Origin: CALGKJ01 sp049322695
GTDB lineage: Bacteria > Bacillota > Clostridia > Lutisporales > Lutisporaceae
NCBI GenBank assembly: GCA_049322695.1
Contig: JBMORW010000032.1
Coordinates: 20,868 to 84,867, forward strand
Reading direction: 5' to 3'
Length of the DNA: 64,000 nt
Under the pieces are notes generated by a model, which made no database searches, had not been told where the DNA came from, and was given only the letters and a program-made list of their open reading frames with translations. Each line of letters starts with the position of its first letter. Positions within the stretch are counted from its first letter, which is position 1. Positions 52,179 through 59,790 of the stretch are shown in pieces. Made by a program: the position numbers and the translations under genes.

Positions 52179-53147
52179 ATGAACAATATTTTTCTGGAGG
52201 AAATAAGTGAAGTAATATACTGTGCAATAGTGAATCCCGAAATCACAATTGCAGAGCTAAGCAGTAAGACAGACATTCCGAGAGAGGTAGTAAGAAATAT
52301 TCTTATGTACTTTTATGAATATCCTATTGGAAGGCTTATAATAAGCTATGAGGGGATTTCCAAGAATCATGATATTTATGAGCTTGATGATGCATTTGTA
52401 GACGAGTTCGCCACATGGAAAATAGACATTTCACAAATGGATAAGATTCCTGTTGAAAATCTTGATGAAGAAGAGGCCTTTGTACTTGTAAGCTTGCTTC
52501 AAGGACTCCAGGATAAGGAGATTCAAGGAATCAACGGCCTTATTAAAAGAGAATGCAGGAACTCTTATATAGCTACAAAGGGCACCAGCTTTAATCTGAA
52601 CATGATTTTTAAATTTAAGTATTACAGTGAAATAAAAAAGGCTCTTATGAGAAGACAGGCAATCTGTGCGAATTATGACGGGGTGGAAAGGGAGCTTGTA
52701 CTTTTTCCTATTGGGTTGGTGTATAACTCTCAGAAGGAAAGCTGGTATATTGTTTGCAGGGATAAGAACAATGCAATACTTCCCTATGATATTGAAAAAC
52801 TAAGCAATTTGCATCTGGGGGATTGTTTTGCATATGATAAAGGCTTCAAGCTGAAGGAGTACCTGATGCGATTTTTCAGCATGGAGCAGGATACACCCGA
52901 ACTTGTAGAAGTACTGTTTAAAAATGAAGCAAATGTAATTGACAAAGTTAAACGAAGGCTTGGGAATATGGGAAGCTTTGAAAGACTAGAAGACGGGTCA
53001 ATGGTATTCAGAGGAGAGCTTATTGGCTTAAAGGATTTCAAAAGATGGGTAATGGGATTCGGAAGCTCGGCAATACTTAGGGAACCAAAATGGTTAAGGG
53101 ATGATATTCTGGAGGAATATAGACAAATAGTCAGTATGAAGTCCTGA
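52179..53147 (+). CDS. WYL-domain transcriptional regulator (second of a pair)
   Basis: 322 aa. A winged-helix-like N-terminus (ITIAELSSKTDIPREVVRNI, residues 23-42), a WYL domain with KESWYIVCRD near residue 186 and YDIEKLSNLHLGD, and a C-terminal WCX-like part. Probably acts as heteromer with the gene just upstream. The conserved Leu of WYL is Ile here. RBS AAGGGGTAA. Co-transcribed; may control this island. Confidence 0.8.
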   Translation: MNNIFLEEISEVIYCAIVNPEITIAELSSKTDIPREVVRNILMYFYEYPIGRLIISYEGISKNHDIYELDDAFVDEFATWKIDISQMDKIPVENLDEEEAFVLVSLLQGLQDKEIQGINGLIKRECRNSYIATKGTSFNLNMIFKFKYYSEIKKALMRRQAICANYDGVERELVLFPIGLVYNSQKESWYIVCRDKNNAILPYDIEKLSNLHLGDCFAYDKGFKLKEYLMRFFSMEQDTPELVEVLFKNEANVIDKVKRRLGNMGSFERLEDGSMVFRGELIGLKDFKRWVMGFGSSAILREPKWLRDDILEEYRQIVSMKS

Positions 53148-53193
53148 TATTATGTAATATATATTCTAAATTATTTAAAAACGGGAGGTAACT

Positions 53194-53487
53194 ATGAGTA
53201 ATCATGATGAAATGAAGCCTGACCAATATGATGAGGACATAATTGTTTTAAAGGATGAAGACGGAAATGAAGTTAAGTTTGAGTATCTTGATTCCTTCAG
53301 TATGCATGATAAGGAGTATGTTGTACTTCTACCCATTGAAGATATTGAGGAGGGTGAAGTTGTAATACTGGAGATGCACTCTGACGGGGATAGCGAAGAA
53401 TTTTTACCTGTGGAAAATGAAGAAATGTTAAACGAAGTTTTTCAAGAGTTCAAACAAAGAATGAAGGATGAGTTTGATTTTGAGTAA
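53194..53487 (+). CDS. DUF1292 family protein
   Basis: 97 aa, very acidic. The pattern IIVLKDEDGNEVKFEYLDSF then KEYVVLLPIED and a C-terminal EVFQEFKQRMKD is that of the small DUF1292 (YrzB-like) proteins of Firmicutes, function unknown. Usually found beside yrrK/ruvX genes; here it stands behind two WYL regulators. GGGAGG precedes the ATG. A palindromic terminator follows. Confidence 0.88.
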   Translation: MSNHDEMKPDQYDEDIIVLKDEDGNEVKFEYLDSFSMHDKEYVVLLPIEDIEEGEVVILEMHSDGDSEEFLPVENEEMLNEVFQEFKQRMKDEFDFE

Positions 53488-53498
53488 CTGAGTAAACT

Positions 53499-53524
53499 AA
53501 CCGTGATGCAGCTGCACCACGGTT
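53499..53524. terminator. Bidirectional palindromic terminator
   Basis: A 26-bp near-perfect palindrome (AACCGTG arms around TGCAGCTGCA, one mismatched pair) between the convergent DUF1292 gene and the RelA/SpoT fusion gene, with T-rich flank on the + strand. Confidence 0.75.
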
Positions 53525-53527
53525 AAT

Positions 53528-56137
53528 TCATTTTTTGTAGATGAAATAATTGTTCTCTTCCAGAATATCAAGCAGGTGAAATATTCCCAGGATATTCTTA
53601 TGCTTTTCTTCATCAGTCAGCTTATCCCATTCTGTTAAAAAGTTCGATATCTTGCTTTTGGCATCTTTGATTTTTCCATATTTCCAGCCGTCAAGCAACC
53701 TTTCAATGCAATATCTGCCGTGCTCCATCTCTGCCATTAAGCAGATTTCTTCATTATTAAGCTTTACAGCATCTACTCCATCTTTTTTACGGCTGATTTC
53801 ATAACCAAGGCTGTTCAGGATGTCTTCAAAGTATATAACCTTGCATTTATTGGAGTCCTTAAAAGACTGATTAAGCATATCCCAGCTCAAATTATAATTA
53901 TGCTCGCATTTTAAATACATCTGATGGTTTTCCTTTGCAAGCTTTTCAATCTCATCTTCATCCAGTCTTGGTGAGTAGTCTCTTATAAAAGCTCTGATCG
54001 CCATTGCATCCTTTGGAATGATAATCAAATTCGAATCCTTTCCGTAGATTTTGTCATCGGCAATCTGCTTTGCAGCTCTACCGCTGTCTTTGATAACTCC
54101 AAGCTTCACGCCCAGCGAAAGAGCAATTCGGTATTCAATGGCAGAGATATTTCCTCCGTTAATACCCAGGATAGTAACTTTTTTAGCCAGCATTTCTTTT
54201 TTCTTAGAAAGGGTGTCATTTCCATCATATATAGCAGAGATAATGTCAACCCATCCTTGAATGGCAGGACCTACACAGAATCTTGTATCATTGTTTCTGA
54301 TGATAATATAATTGTCAAAGTCCAGTTGAACACCATTTAAAAGCTCTTTATCGATTTCAGGCGAGTAACCCAGCAGAGTAATGTCAGCTTTTTTTTCATT
54401 TTTAAGCTCCGCGGTAATGCAGCCTATTACACCCGGTATACCACTTTTTGTACCTCCGGATATTATTGTTCCCTTATAATCCTTAAAGCCTTCCTTTAAG
54501 CAATCCTTATACAGCTTCATGTCCGCATCCACTTCCTTGGCGGCTCCGCCTGCTGCAATTACTATCTTGCCTTTAAACCAGGATGAAGAGTATTCCTTGC
54601 TTCTTTTTTTCTTAAGATAGTTTATGGATATTTTATCGCCAAATATCACAGCTTTGCCCAGATGAAGCAAGCTTACAATCGAGGAATGTTCAATTCTTAT
54701 ATTGTCAGCATCATTAATGCCTTCTATGAAATTTATTTCGTTTATGAAAAATTGCTTAAGTGCTGCATTATGCTGTTCATTGGTTGAACTGTAATTCTTG
54801 AAGCAGTAGTTAATGCCCTGCAGGTAGGGGATATAGCATTTATCTGTGTCTCCAAGCAAAATGTAAAAGCGGCCAATGGCAAAAAATGCTTGAGGAAGCT
54901 CCAATCCTGAGTCTATGTGTATTGTACAGGTGTCAATGGCTTTCAAAATACTGGCTCTAACGATTTCATTGACCTTTTCCGGTCTCTCAATGCAATAGTT
55001 CAGCAAATACGGATTTTCGGGATTCAACTCATAAGCCTTGATGAAGTACCCAATAGAATTCTTATATGGGTTAACCTTCAGCTTAATAAATCCAAGATGC
55101 TTATACGCTTTTGCTTTGATTTTTCTGTCAATGCCGGTTAGGTCTCTGCCCTCCTTCGTTATTGTACTGATAAGATTCAATCCCTCAAGGAAATCATCAG
55201 CCTCCGGATTAGCAGCATGTTTCATGCAATATGCATTTCCCAGCTCTATAAAAATATTTGCCCACTGCACATAGTTTTCTGAACAGCTTGAAAGCTTATC
55301 AGTACACTGCTTGTACATGTCAAGTACATCAATAATCTCATCCCATTTATATAAAGATTTTGCAAGCTTTGCAATTCTTAGCTTATGCTTGAGTATAAAG
55401 CTGTCTTGATTGCCGCTGTCAAGGTTTCCAATTATGGCTTTTAATGATTCAATTTCAGCCTCCCTGGCTTCAGGGGACATATAGGCGTTATAAGTAAGCT
55501 TGTATTCATCCATCAAATCAACTATGGAGGCAAAATCCTTATCTGCATTCTCAAGTACAGCAGATAATCTGTGAATCTCCCGTTTCCATTCCTGCGGGAT
55601 TTTGAAATCATTTTTATAGATTCTGTCATGACTGATATCTGCCCAGGCATGCTCAAGTATAGTTCTGACTTGAATCTCTGCCTTTCTATTTCTTATGGGG
55701 CTTATCATTTCATTTGTATATCCGTGCTCCTTCAAAATTCCTTCAGATTTTTCCGCTAAAGTAACAATATAGTGGACAGACCTGTATCCGAACTCATTTT
55801 CCTTGAGACGCAGCATTACATTTTCACTGTTTTCCACATCTATGTCAAAATAGCTTTCTATAAATCTGCATACGTCCTGGACCTGTGAGGAGGTTTGTGT
55901 TATTATCCTCGCCCCGCAAAGGTCAGTCATTTCCTCAAAAGGTTTTTCGTAATTCTTTTTATCAAGCTTTTCTATAAAGCTGCTGAGGCTTTTTTCTCTT
56001 GCTTGAATAATTGCTAAGGGTGCATAATTATTGCTTGCTACATTCAATATAAGCTTTAAGGCTTCTCCGTAACGCTGATATATATCGATAATGCTTTTGT
56101 ATTCTCTGATATGGCCAGTGTTTATTTTATTACTCAT
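53528..56137 (-). CDS. RelA/SpoT synthetase - TPR-like - SLOG(LSDAT) - RyR domain fusion protein
   Basis: 869 aa, soluble. Residues 1-210: (p)ppGpp-synthetase-type nucleotidyl pyrophosphokinase with D72 (TDLCGARI), G117-Y118-R119 (EFGYRSVHYIV) and the catalytic E154 in EIQVRT followed by HAWADISHD. No HD hydrolase domain is present, so it can only make the product. Residues ~260-500: TPR-like helical repeats. Residues ~518-720: SLOG/LSDAT nucleotide-binding Rossmann fold, as in TRPM channels (GKIVIAAGGAAKEVD, IISGGTKSGIPG, ITLLGYSPE). Residues ~795-869: RyR domain (EMEHGRYCIERLLDGWKYG). SLOG and RyR domains are predicted nucleotide sensors in conflict systems. Downstream on the same strand as a free RyR protein and a SLOG membrane protein. 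Signal and target unknown. Confidence 0.87.
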   Translation of the reverse strand: MSNKINTGHIREYKSIIDIYQRYGEALKLILNVASNNYAPLAIIQAREKSLSSFIEKLDKKNYEKPFEEMTDLCGARIITQTSSQVQDVCRFIESYFDIDVENSENVMLRLKENEFGYRSVHYIVTLAEKSEGILKEHGYTNEMISPIRNRKAEIQVRTILEHAWADISHDRIYKNDFKIPQEWKREIHRLSAVLENADKDFASIVDLMDEYKLTYNAYMSPEAREAEIESLKAIIGNLDSGNQDSFILKHKLRIAKLAKSLYKWDEIIDVLDMYKQCTDKLSSCSENYVQWANIFIELGNAYCMKHAANPEADDFLEGLNLISTITKEGRDLTGIDRKIKAKAYKHLGFIKLKVNPYKNSIGYFIKAYELNPENPYLLNYCIERPEKVNEIVRASILKAIDTCTIHIDSGLELPQAFFAIGRFYILLGDTDKCYIPYLQGINYCFKNYSSTNEQHNAALKQFFINEINFIEGINDADNIRIEHSSIVSLLHLGKAVIFGDKISINYLKKKRSKEYSSSWFKGKIVIAAGGAAKEVDADMKLYKDCLKEGFKDYKGTIISGGTKSGIPGVIGCITAELKNEKKADITLLGYSPEIDKELLNGVQLDFDNYIIIRNNDTRFCVGPAIQGWVDIISAIYDGNDTLSKKKEMLAKKVTILGINGGNISAIEYRIALSLGVKLGVIKDSGRAAKQIADDKIYGKDSNLIIIPKDAMAIRAFIRDYSPRLDEDEIEKLAKENHQMYLKCEHNYNLSWDMLNQSFKDSNKCKVIYFEDILNSLGYEISRKKDGVDAVKLNNEEICLMAEMEHGRYCIERLLDGWKYGKIKDAKSKISNFLTEWDKLTDEEKHKNILGIFHLLDILEENNYFIYKK

Positions 56138-56167
56138 TTAATCCACTCCCAGAAAATTAATGGTAAT

Positions 56168-56452
56168 CTATTTTATTTTTTCTACTTTGTATCCCAGCGC
56201 GATGATGGCTTTCAGTGTTTGTTCAGATGTATTACGGTCAATCTGCTTCTCATTTTCAGGCAAGTTCTCATATGGTATCAGACAGGGATGCTCCTTTTTG
56301 CTGTCATTCCTTTCCGGTCCATATGTCCAGCCTTCTTTTATACGTCCCTGGGACCATATATTGTGAACATTTTCAGCGAGTAGTTCAAGCAGCTCTTTAA
56401 TCTCATCACTTAGAACAATTTCATCCGTATTGATCGGGTTAGGAAATGTCAT
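56168..56452 (-). CDS. Stand-alone RyR-domain protein
   Basis: 94 aa, a single RyR (ryanodine-receptor repeat) domain: ENVHNIWSQGRIKEGWTYGP, then HPCLIPYENLPENEKQIDRN and the C-terminal helix TLKAIIALGY. This is the canonical prokaryotic form, closer to consensus than the RyR domain at the end of the neighbouring fusion. RyR domains are predicted ligand (nucleotide) sensors. It lies between the SLOG membrane protein and the RelA/SpoT fusion with about 22-30 base gaps, so it is one operon. GGGAGGTAAT precedes the ATG. Confidence 0.85.
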   Translation of the reverse strand: MTFPNPINTDEIVLSDEIKELLELLAENVHNIWSQGRIKEGWTYGPERNDSKKEHPCLIPYENLPENEKQIDRNTSEQTLKAIIALGYKVEKIK

Positions 56453-56474
56453 TATTATTACCTCCCTATTATAT

Positions 56475-58328
56475 TTAGATATATGAAAGTACTTTGGATC
56501 TCAAAAGTATTCTCCAGTCATTAACTTCTCCGAGCATAAGCTCAATGAACTCTTCTGCTTCTCTCGCTATACCGATGAAATCTTCACAATGCGGGTTTTC
56601 CTCGATGAGTATGCAGTTCAGCTTGTAGCTCATATTACCGAACCTTATGGAAAGCTTGTCAAACTCACACAGTGAGTTTATGGCAAAAAGCGTTGTTCCA
56701 GTACCAGATAATAAAATATTCAGAATATCCAGAAGCATAACAGATATACTTGCTGCAAAATCAGGAATACTGTGTTTTATTGACATCCATAATATAAATG
56801 CCTTCATGGGAACCATCGTTATTCCGCATAAAAACAATATTACTCCCAGCTTGCTGATTTTTTTACTGATAATTTTATATTTAGCTGAATTCTGTGTCAT
56901 AAAGTCGTATTGTGATTTTATCCCTTGATTTCTCAGCAAGTCATAATAGCCTTTTAGAAAGCTGTTGTTTACTTTGCAGTTTGGAAGACCCATTATCCTT
57001 GATATAGCTCTGATATAGCACCTGATCCATAATGTATACTCATTTCTGTTATATACTGACATTTTTAGCTTTGGCAGGCCAAGTCCGATTGGCGCAGCAA
57101 AGAGATAGTTTCTTAGCATTTCTGCTATTAACCTATAGTCAACATATTTGCTGAGCCATTTCTGCCTTCTGCTCAAGTAAGTCAGTGTAATAATTATGAG
57201 CAGAAAAGTTCCCTGTAATGTAAATCCTGCTATATTCCAACTTATATCAGGGCTATATGACCCTATAACTGCAGAAATAAGAACAAAAACAACCAGAGCA
57301 GCCCTTAGAATCAGAGCGGTGTGGTACATTTTGGAATAATAGCTTGCAAGTCCGTCTGCCCAGCCATAATAGCCTGCAGCGACTCCGGAAATTTGCTGCA
57401 TCAAAGTGGCTAAATCACGGCAGGTATTACTGCTCTCAAGTATTTTTGAGCAGTTTGTTGCTCCCGCCTCGCCAAAATCACTTACTGTGACAATATCTTT
57501 GATGGAGCTTTTTTTGCCGATCAGAAGATTAAAAAACCAATCATATAAAAATGCAAGGCAAAAGGGTTTTTGCTTTTCCAGAAAGTATTCATAAGGAGCT
57601 GTCTTATCATGGACACCGGTCATATAATTAGGCACCATATGCTTGTTCATTTTTTCTGACAGTGCTTGTACCCAATCTCTGTCATTATCTATTATTGATA
57701 TCTTATGCTGCTGTTTACTGTCAGGATGTATACAGATAACCGGTATACCCCTTTTTTTTGCTTCCCTTACGACATAGCCTATGCCTCCCTTGTATTCCGG
57801 CTTTTTGTTTTCATCCCACACTGCAATAATGATATCGCTGTGATATACAGTGATCATATTGGAGAAATGATAAGAATCACTTCTGTTTTTTATGTACTTT
57901 ATGTTTTCGTTTGCTATTTTCTGATAACTGCCTGACAGCTGCATTATTGAACTGGCTTTTTCAATGAGCCTGCAGAATATTTCTTTGTTCTCCGGTGACA
58001 GGTCGTTTTTATAGGCTTCAATATCATAAGGAATGGGACATTGAAGATCAAGCTGGATATCAGAAAAGTTCATTTCATAGGCAGCTTCAGGTATGACAGT
58101 ATAGGTGCCGGCAGCTAATGAAGAAATCATTCTGAGCTTAGGTTTTGTACTCATATCATACATGTAAATGGCGTTATTATGAATACTCTTAAGTATTTTC
58201 TCAAGATTAAGCATTACTTCCTGTATTCTTTGCTCAAACAGTAATTCATCGATATCATTCAAAGCTCTATGACCTACTATTCCTACATTTACTATGAATG
58301 GAGGCTTAGGGACTCTTTTTCTTTTCAT
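56475..58328 (-). CDS. SLOG-domain membrane protein with C-terminal SLATT-like 2TM modules
   Basis: 617 aa. Residues 10-225: SLOG Rossmann fold with VGIVGHRALND at 15-25, SSLAAGTYTVIPEAA and IIAVWDENKKPEYKGGIGYV, the pattern of predicted nucleotide-sensing SLOG proteins. C-terminal half: a helix pair at about 335-388 followed by KYVDYRLIAEMLRNY, which resembles SLATT effectors (SMODS/SLOG-associated 2TM), then a second helix pair at about 488-550. The likely reading is a membrane effector that opens or clusters when a nucleotide binds SLOG. It heads the minus-strand operon with free RyR and the RelA/SpoT-SLOG-RyR fusion. SLATT assignment is by eye. Confidence 0.75.
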   Translation of the reverse strand: MKRKRVPKPPFIVNVGIVGHRALNDIDELLFEQRIQEVMLNLEKILKSIHNNAIYMYDMSTKPKLRMISSLAAGTYTVIPEAAYEMNFSDIQLDLQCPIPYDIEAYKNDLSPENKEIFCRLIEKASSIMQLSGSYQKIANENIKYIKNRSDSYHFSNMITVYHSDIIIAVWDENKKPEYKGGIGYVVREAKKRGIPVICIHPDSKQQHKISIIDNDRDWVQALSEKMNKHMVPNYMTGVHDKTAPYEYFLEKQKPFCLAFLYDWFFNLLIGKKSSIKDIVTVSDFGEAGATNCSKILESSNTCRDLATLMQQISGVAAGYYGWADGLASYYSKMYHTALILRAALVVFVLISAVIGSYSPDISWNIAGFTLQGTFLLIIITLTYLSRRQKWLSKYVDYRLIAEMLRNYLFAAPIGLGLPKLKMSVYNRNEYTLWIRCYIRAISRIMGLPNCKVNNSFLKGYYDLLRNQGIKSQYDFMTQNSAKYKIISKKISKLGVILFLCGITMVPMKAFILWMSIKHSIPDFAASISVMLLDILNILLSGTGTTLFAINSLCEFDKLSIRFGNMSYKLNCILIEENPHCEDFIGIAREAEEFIELMLGEVNDWRILLRSKVLSYI

Positions 58329-58652
58329 GCAATTAACCCCCCCTGCAATTTGACCCTGTTAATATTGAGTTTCAAATAATTTCTAAACTGCATAAGTGTT
58401 AATTGTATTCTACTATATGGATAAGCCTGAGTCCATAATTATGTTTACTATATGCTGCAGCTGCAACTATCAACTGCTAAGTGAATAACTAACCGAAAAA
58501 TCCAATAACCAGCATGTGTTTGTTAATTGTTGAAAAACCTTGCTTCTTATAAATTAATATTTATGGACTAATATTAGAGCATCATGTAAAATATTATCAG
58601 AAAAGTTCATATATTCAAGCTAATTTAATTGTAGAATAAATGGGGGATAAAT
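58329..58652. other. 324-bp divergent intergenic region of the island
   Basis: Lies between the minus-strand SLOG/RyR operon and the plus-strand LRR/Roco operon, so it must hold both promoters. It is AT-rich, with the motif GTTAATTGT twice (near 58397 and 58522) and a palindrome TGCAGCTGCA near 58455. I found no -35/-10 pair good enough to call. Confidence 0.5.
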
Positions 58653-59780
58653 TTGAGGTTAGAAGAATTATTATTAAAAGTAAGAAATGAAAATGCTGAA
58701 GAGCTTAGCCTGAAGGGCTACGGAATCAGCGAAATACCTGAAGAAATATTTGCTATGACCAAGCTTAAGAAGCTGGATCTTCAGGATAACAGTCTGAAAA
58801 ATCTGCCGGAGGACATGGCAAAGCTTGAAAATCTTGAAGAATTGATACTAGATATGAACGAGTTCGAGCATGTTCCGGATGTTTTAAGAAAAATGCCGAA
58901 TCTAAAAAAGCTGGAAATAGGAAAAAGAGTAAATGAAATACCGGATTGGCTGTATGATTTGAAACAAATGGATACAATTCAGATTGAGTTCTACAAGGCG
59001 GAATATAAGAGTATTCCGTACAGATTCTCAGAAATGCCTAACCTCAAGTCACTGGGGCTTGTAGACTGCAAAATGGAAAGCCTGGGTAGAAACCTGTCTT
59101 TGTTTAAAAATCTGGAAGAGTTGTACCTTCATAGAAATAATATAAGTGAGCTGCCTAAAGATATAGTAAAGCTGGCCGGACTAAAAAAGCTGTATTTACA
59201 TGGCAATGGCTTTAGCAGGATACCAAAACTAATAAGCCAGCTGAACTCTCTAAAGCATTTGTCAATAGGAAATCAGATAGAAAGCATACCTGACTGGCTT
59301 TATGACAATTCCAACCTCGAGACGATTTATATTTTCTTTAATAATATAGAAATGAGAGAGTTTCCTAAGGATTTCTACAGCCTTAACAATCTGAAGAATA
59401 TCGGACTTATGAACTGCGGAATTAGAGATGTTCCAAAAGGCTTATCAGGACTGAATGAGCTGGAAAGCTTTTACATAATCGATGGCATGCTTACCTCAAT
59501 ACCAGAAGAGCTTTTTACTCTTAATAAATTGAAAACACTAAACCTTACAAAAAATCTCATTACCAAAGCCCCTTATGAGCTAATGAGATTGAAACAGCTG
59601 GAGCTTTTAAATCTTTCAGATAATCCCCTTGAGGAAATACCGGAATTTCTGTTGAATTCGGAGAATATAAAGTATCTGTATCTGAATAATAGCAGAGCTT
59701 ATATAGAAAGCCAGGATAAAGTGGATGAAGGGGATTGGCAGCAACTAAATGATTTAGATGAAATTTTCAATGAGCTATAA
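58653..59780 (+). CDS. Leucine-rich repeat protein
   Basis: 375 aa made almost entirely of ~23-residue leucine-rich repeats (LxxLxLxxNxLxxLPxx), about 14 units, no signal peptide and no enzymatic domain. Residues 71-186 and 187-302 are an in-register duplication: motifs such as IPDWLYD and NLKxxGLxxC recur exactly 348 bases apart. Start is TTG with GGGGG six bases before it. The acidic tail overlaps the region before the Roco gene. It may act as a receptor or adaptor for the Roco proteins downstream, as LRR parts normally do within Roco proteins. Confidence 0.87.
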   Translation: MRLEELLLKVRNENAEELSLKGYGISEIPEEIFAMTKLKKLDLQDNSLKNLPEDMAKLENLEELILDMNEFEHVPDVLRKMPNLKKLEIGKRVNEIPDWLYDLKQMDTIQIEFYKAEYKSIPYRFSEMPNLKSLGLVDCKMESLGRNLSLFKNLEELYLHRNNISELPKDIVKLAGLKKLYLHGNGFSRIPKLISQLNSLKHLSIGNQIESIPDWLYDNSNLETIYIFFNNIEMREFPKDFYSLNNLKNIGLMNCGIRDVPKGLSGLNELESFYIIDGMLTSIPEELFTLNKLKTLNLTKNLITKAPYELMRLKQLELLNLSDNPLEEIPEFLLNSENIKYLYLNNSRAYIESQDKVDEGDWQQLNDLDEIFNEL

Positions 59781-59790
59781 GGAGAAAGTG

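Noticed and set aside
53528..58328. CBASS-type cyclase in the SLOG/RyR operon
   Set aside because: No GSx10DxD nucleotidyltransferase motif of the CD-NTase family; the only nucleotide-making domain is RelA/SpoT-like.
58329..58652. Promoters for the two divergent island operons
   Set aside because: Several AT-rich partial matches exist, but none has both boxes at proper spacing, so I list only the region.
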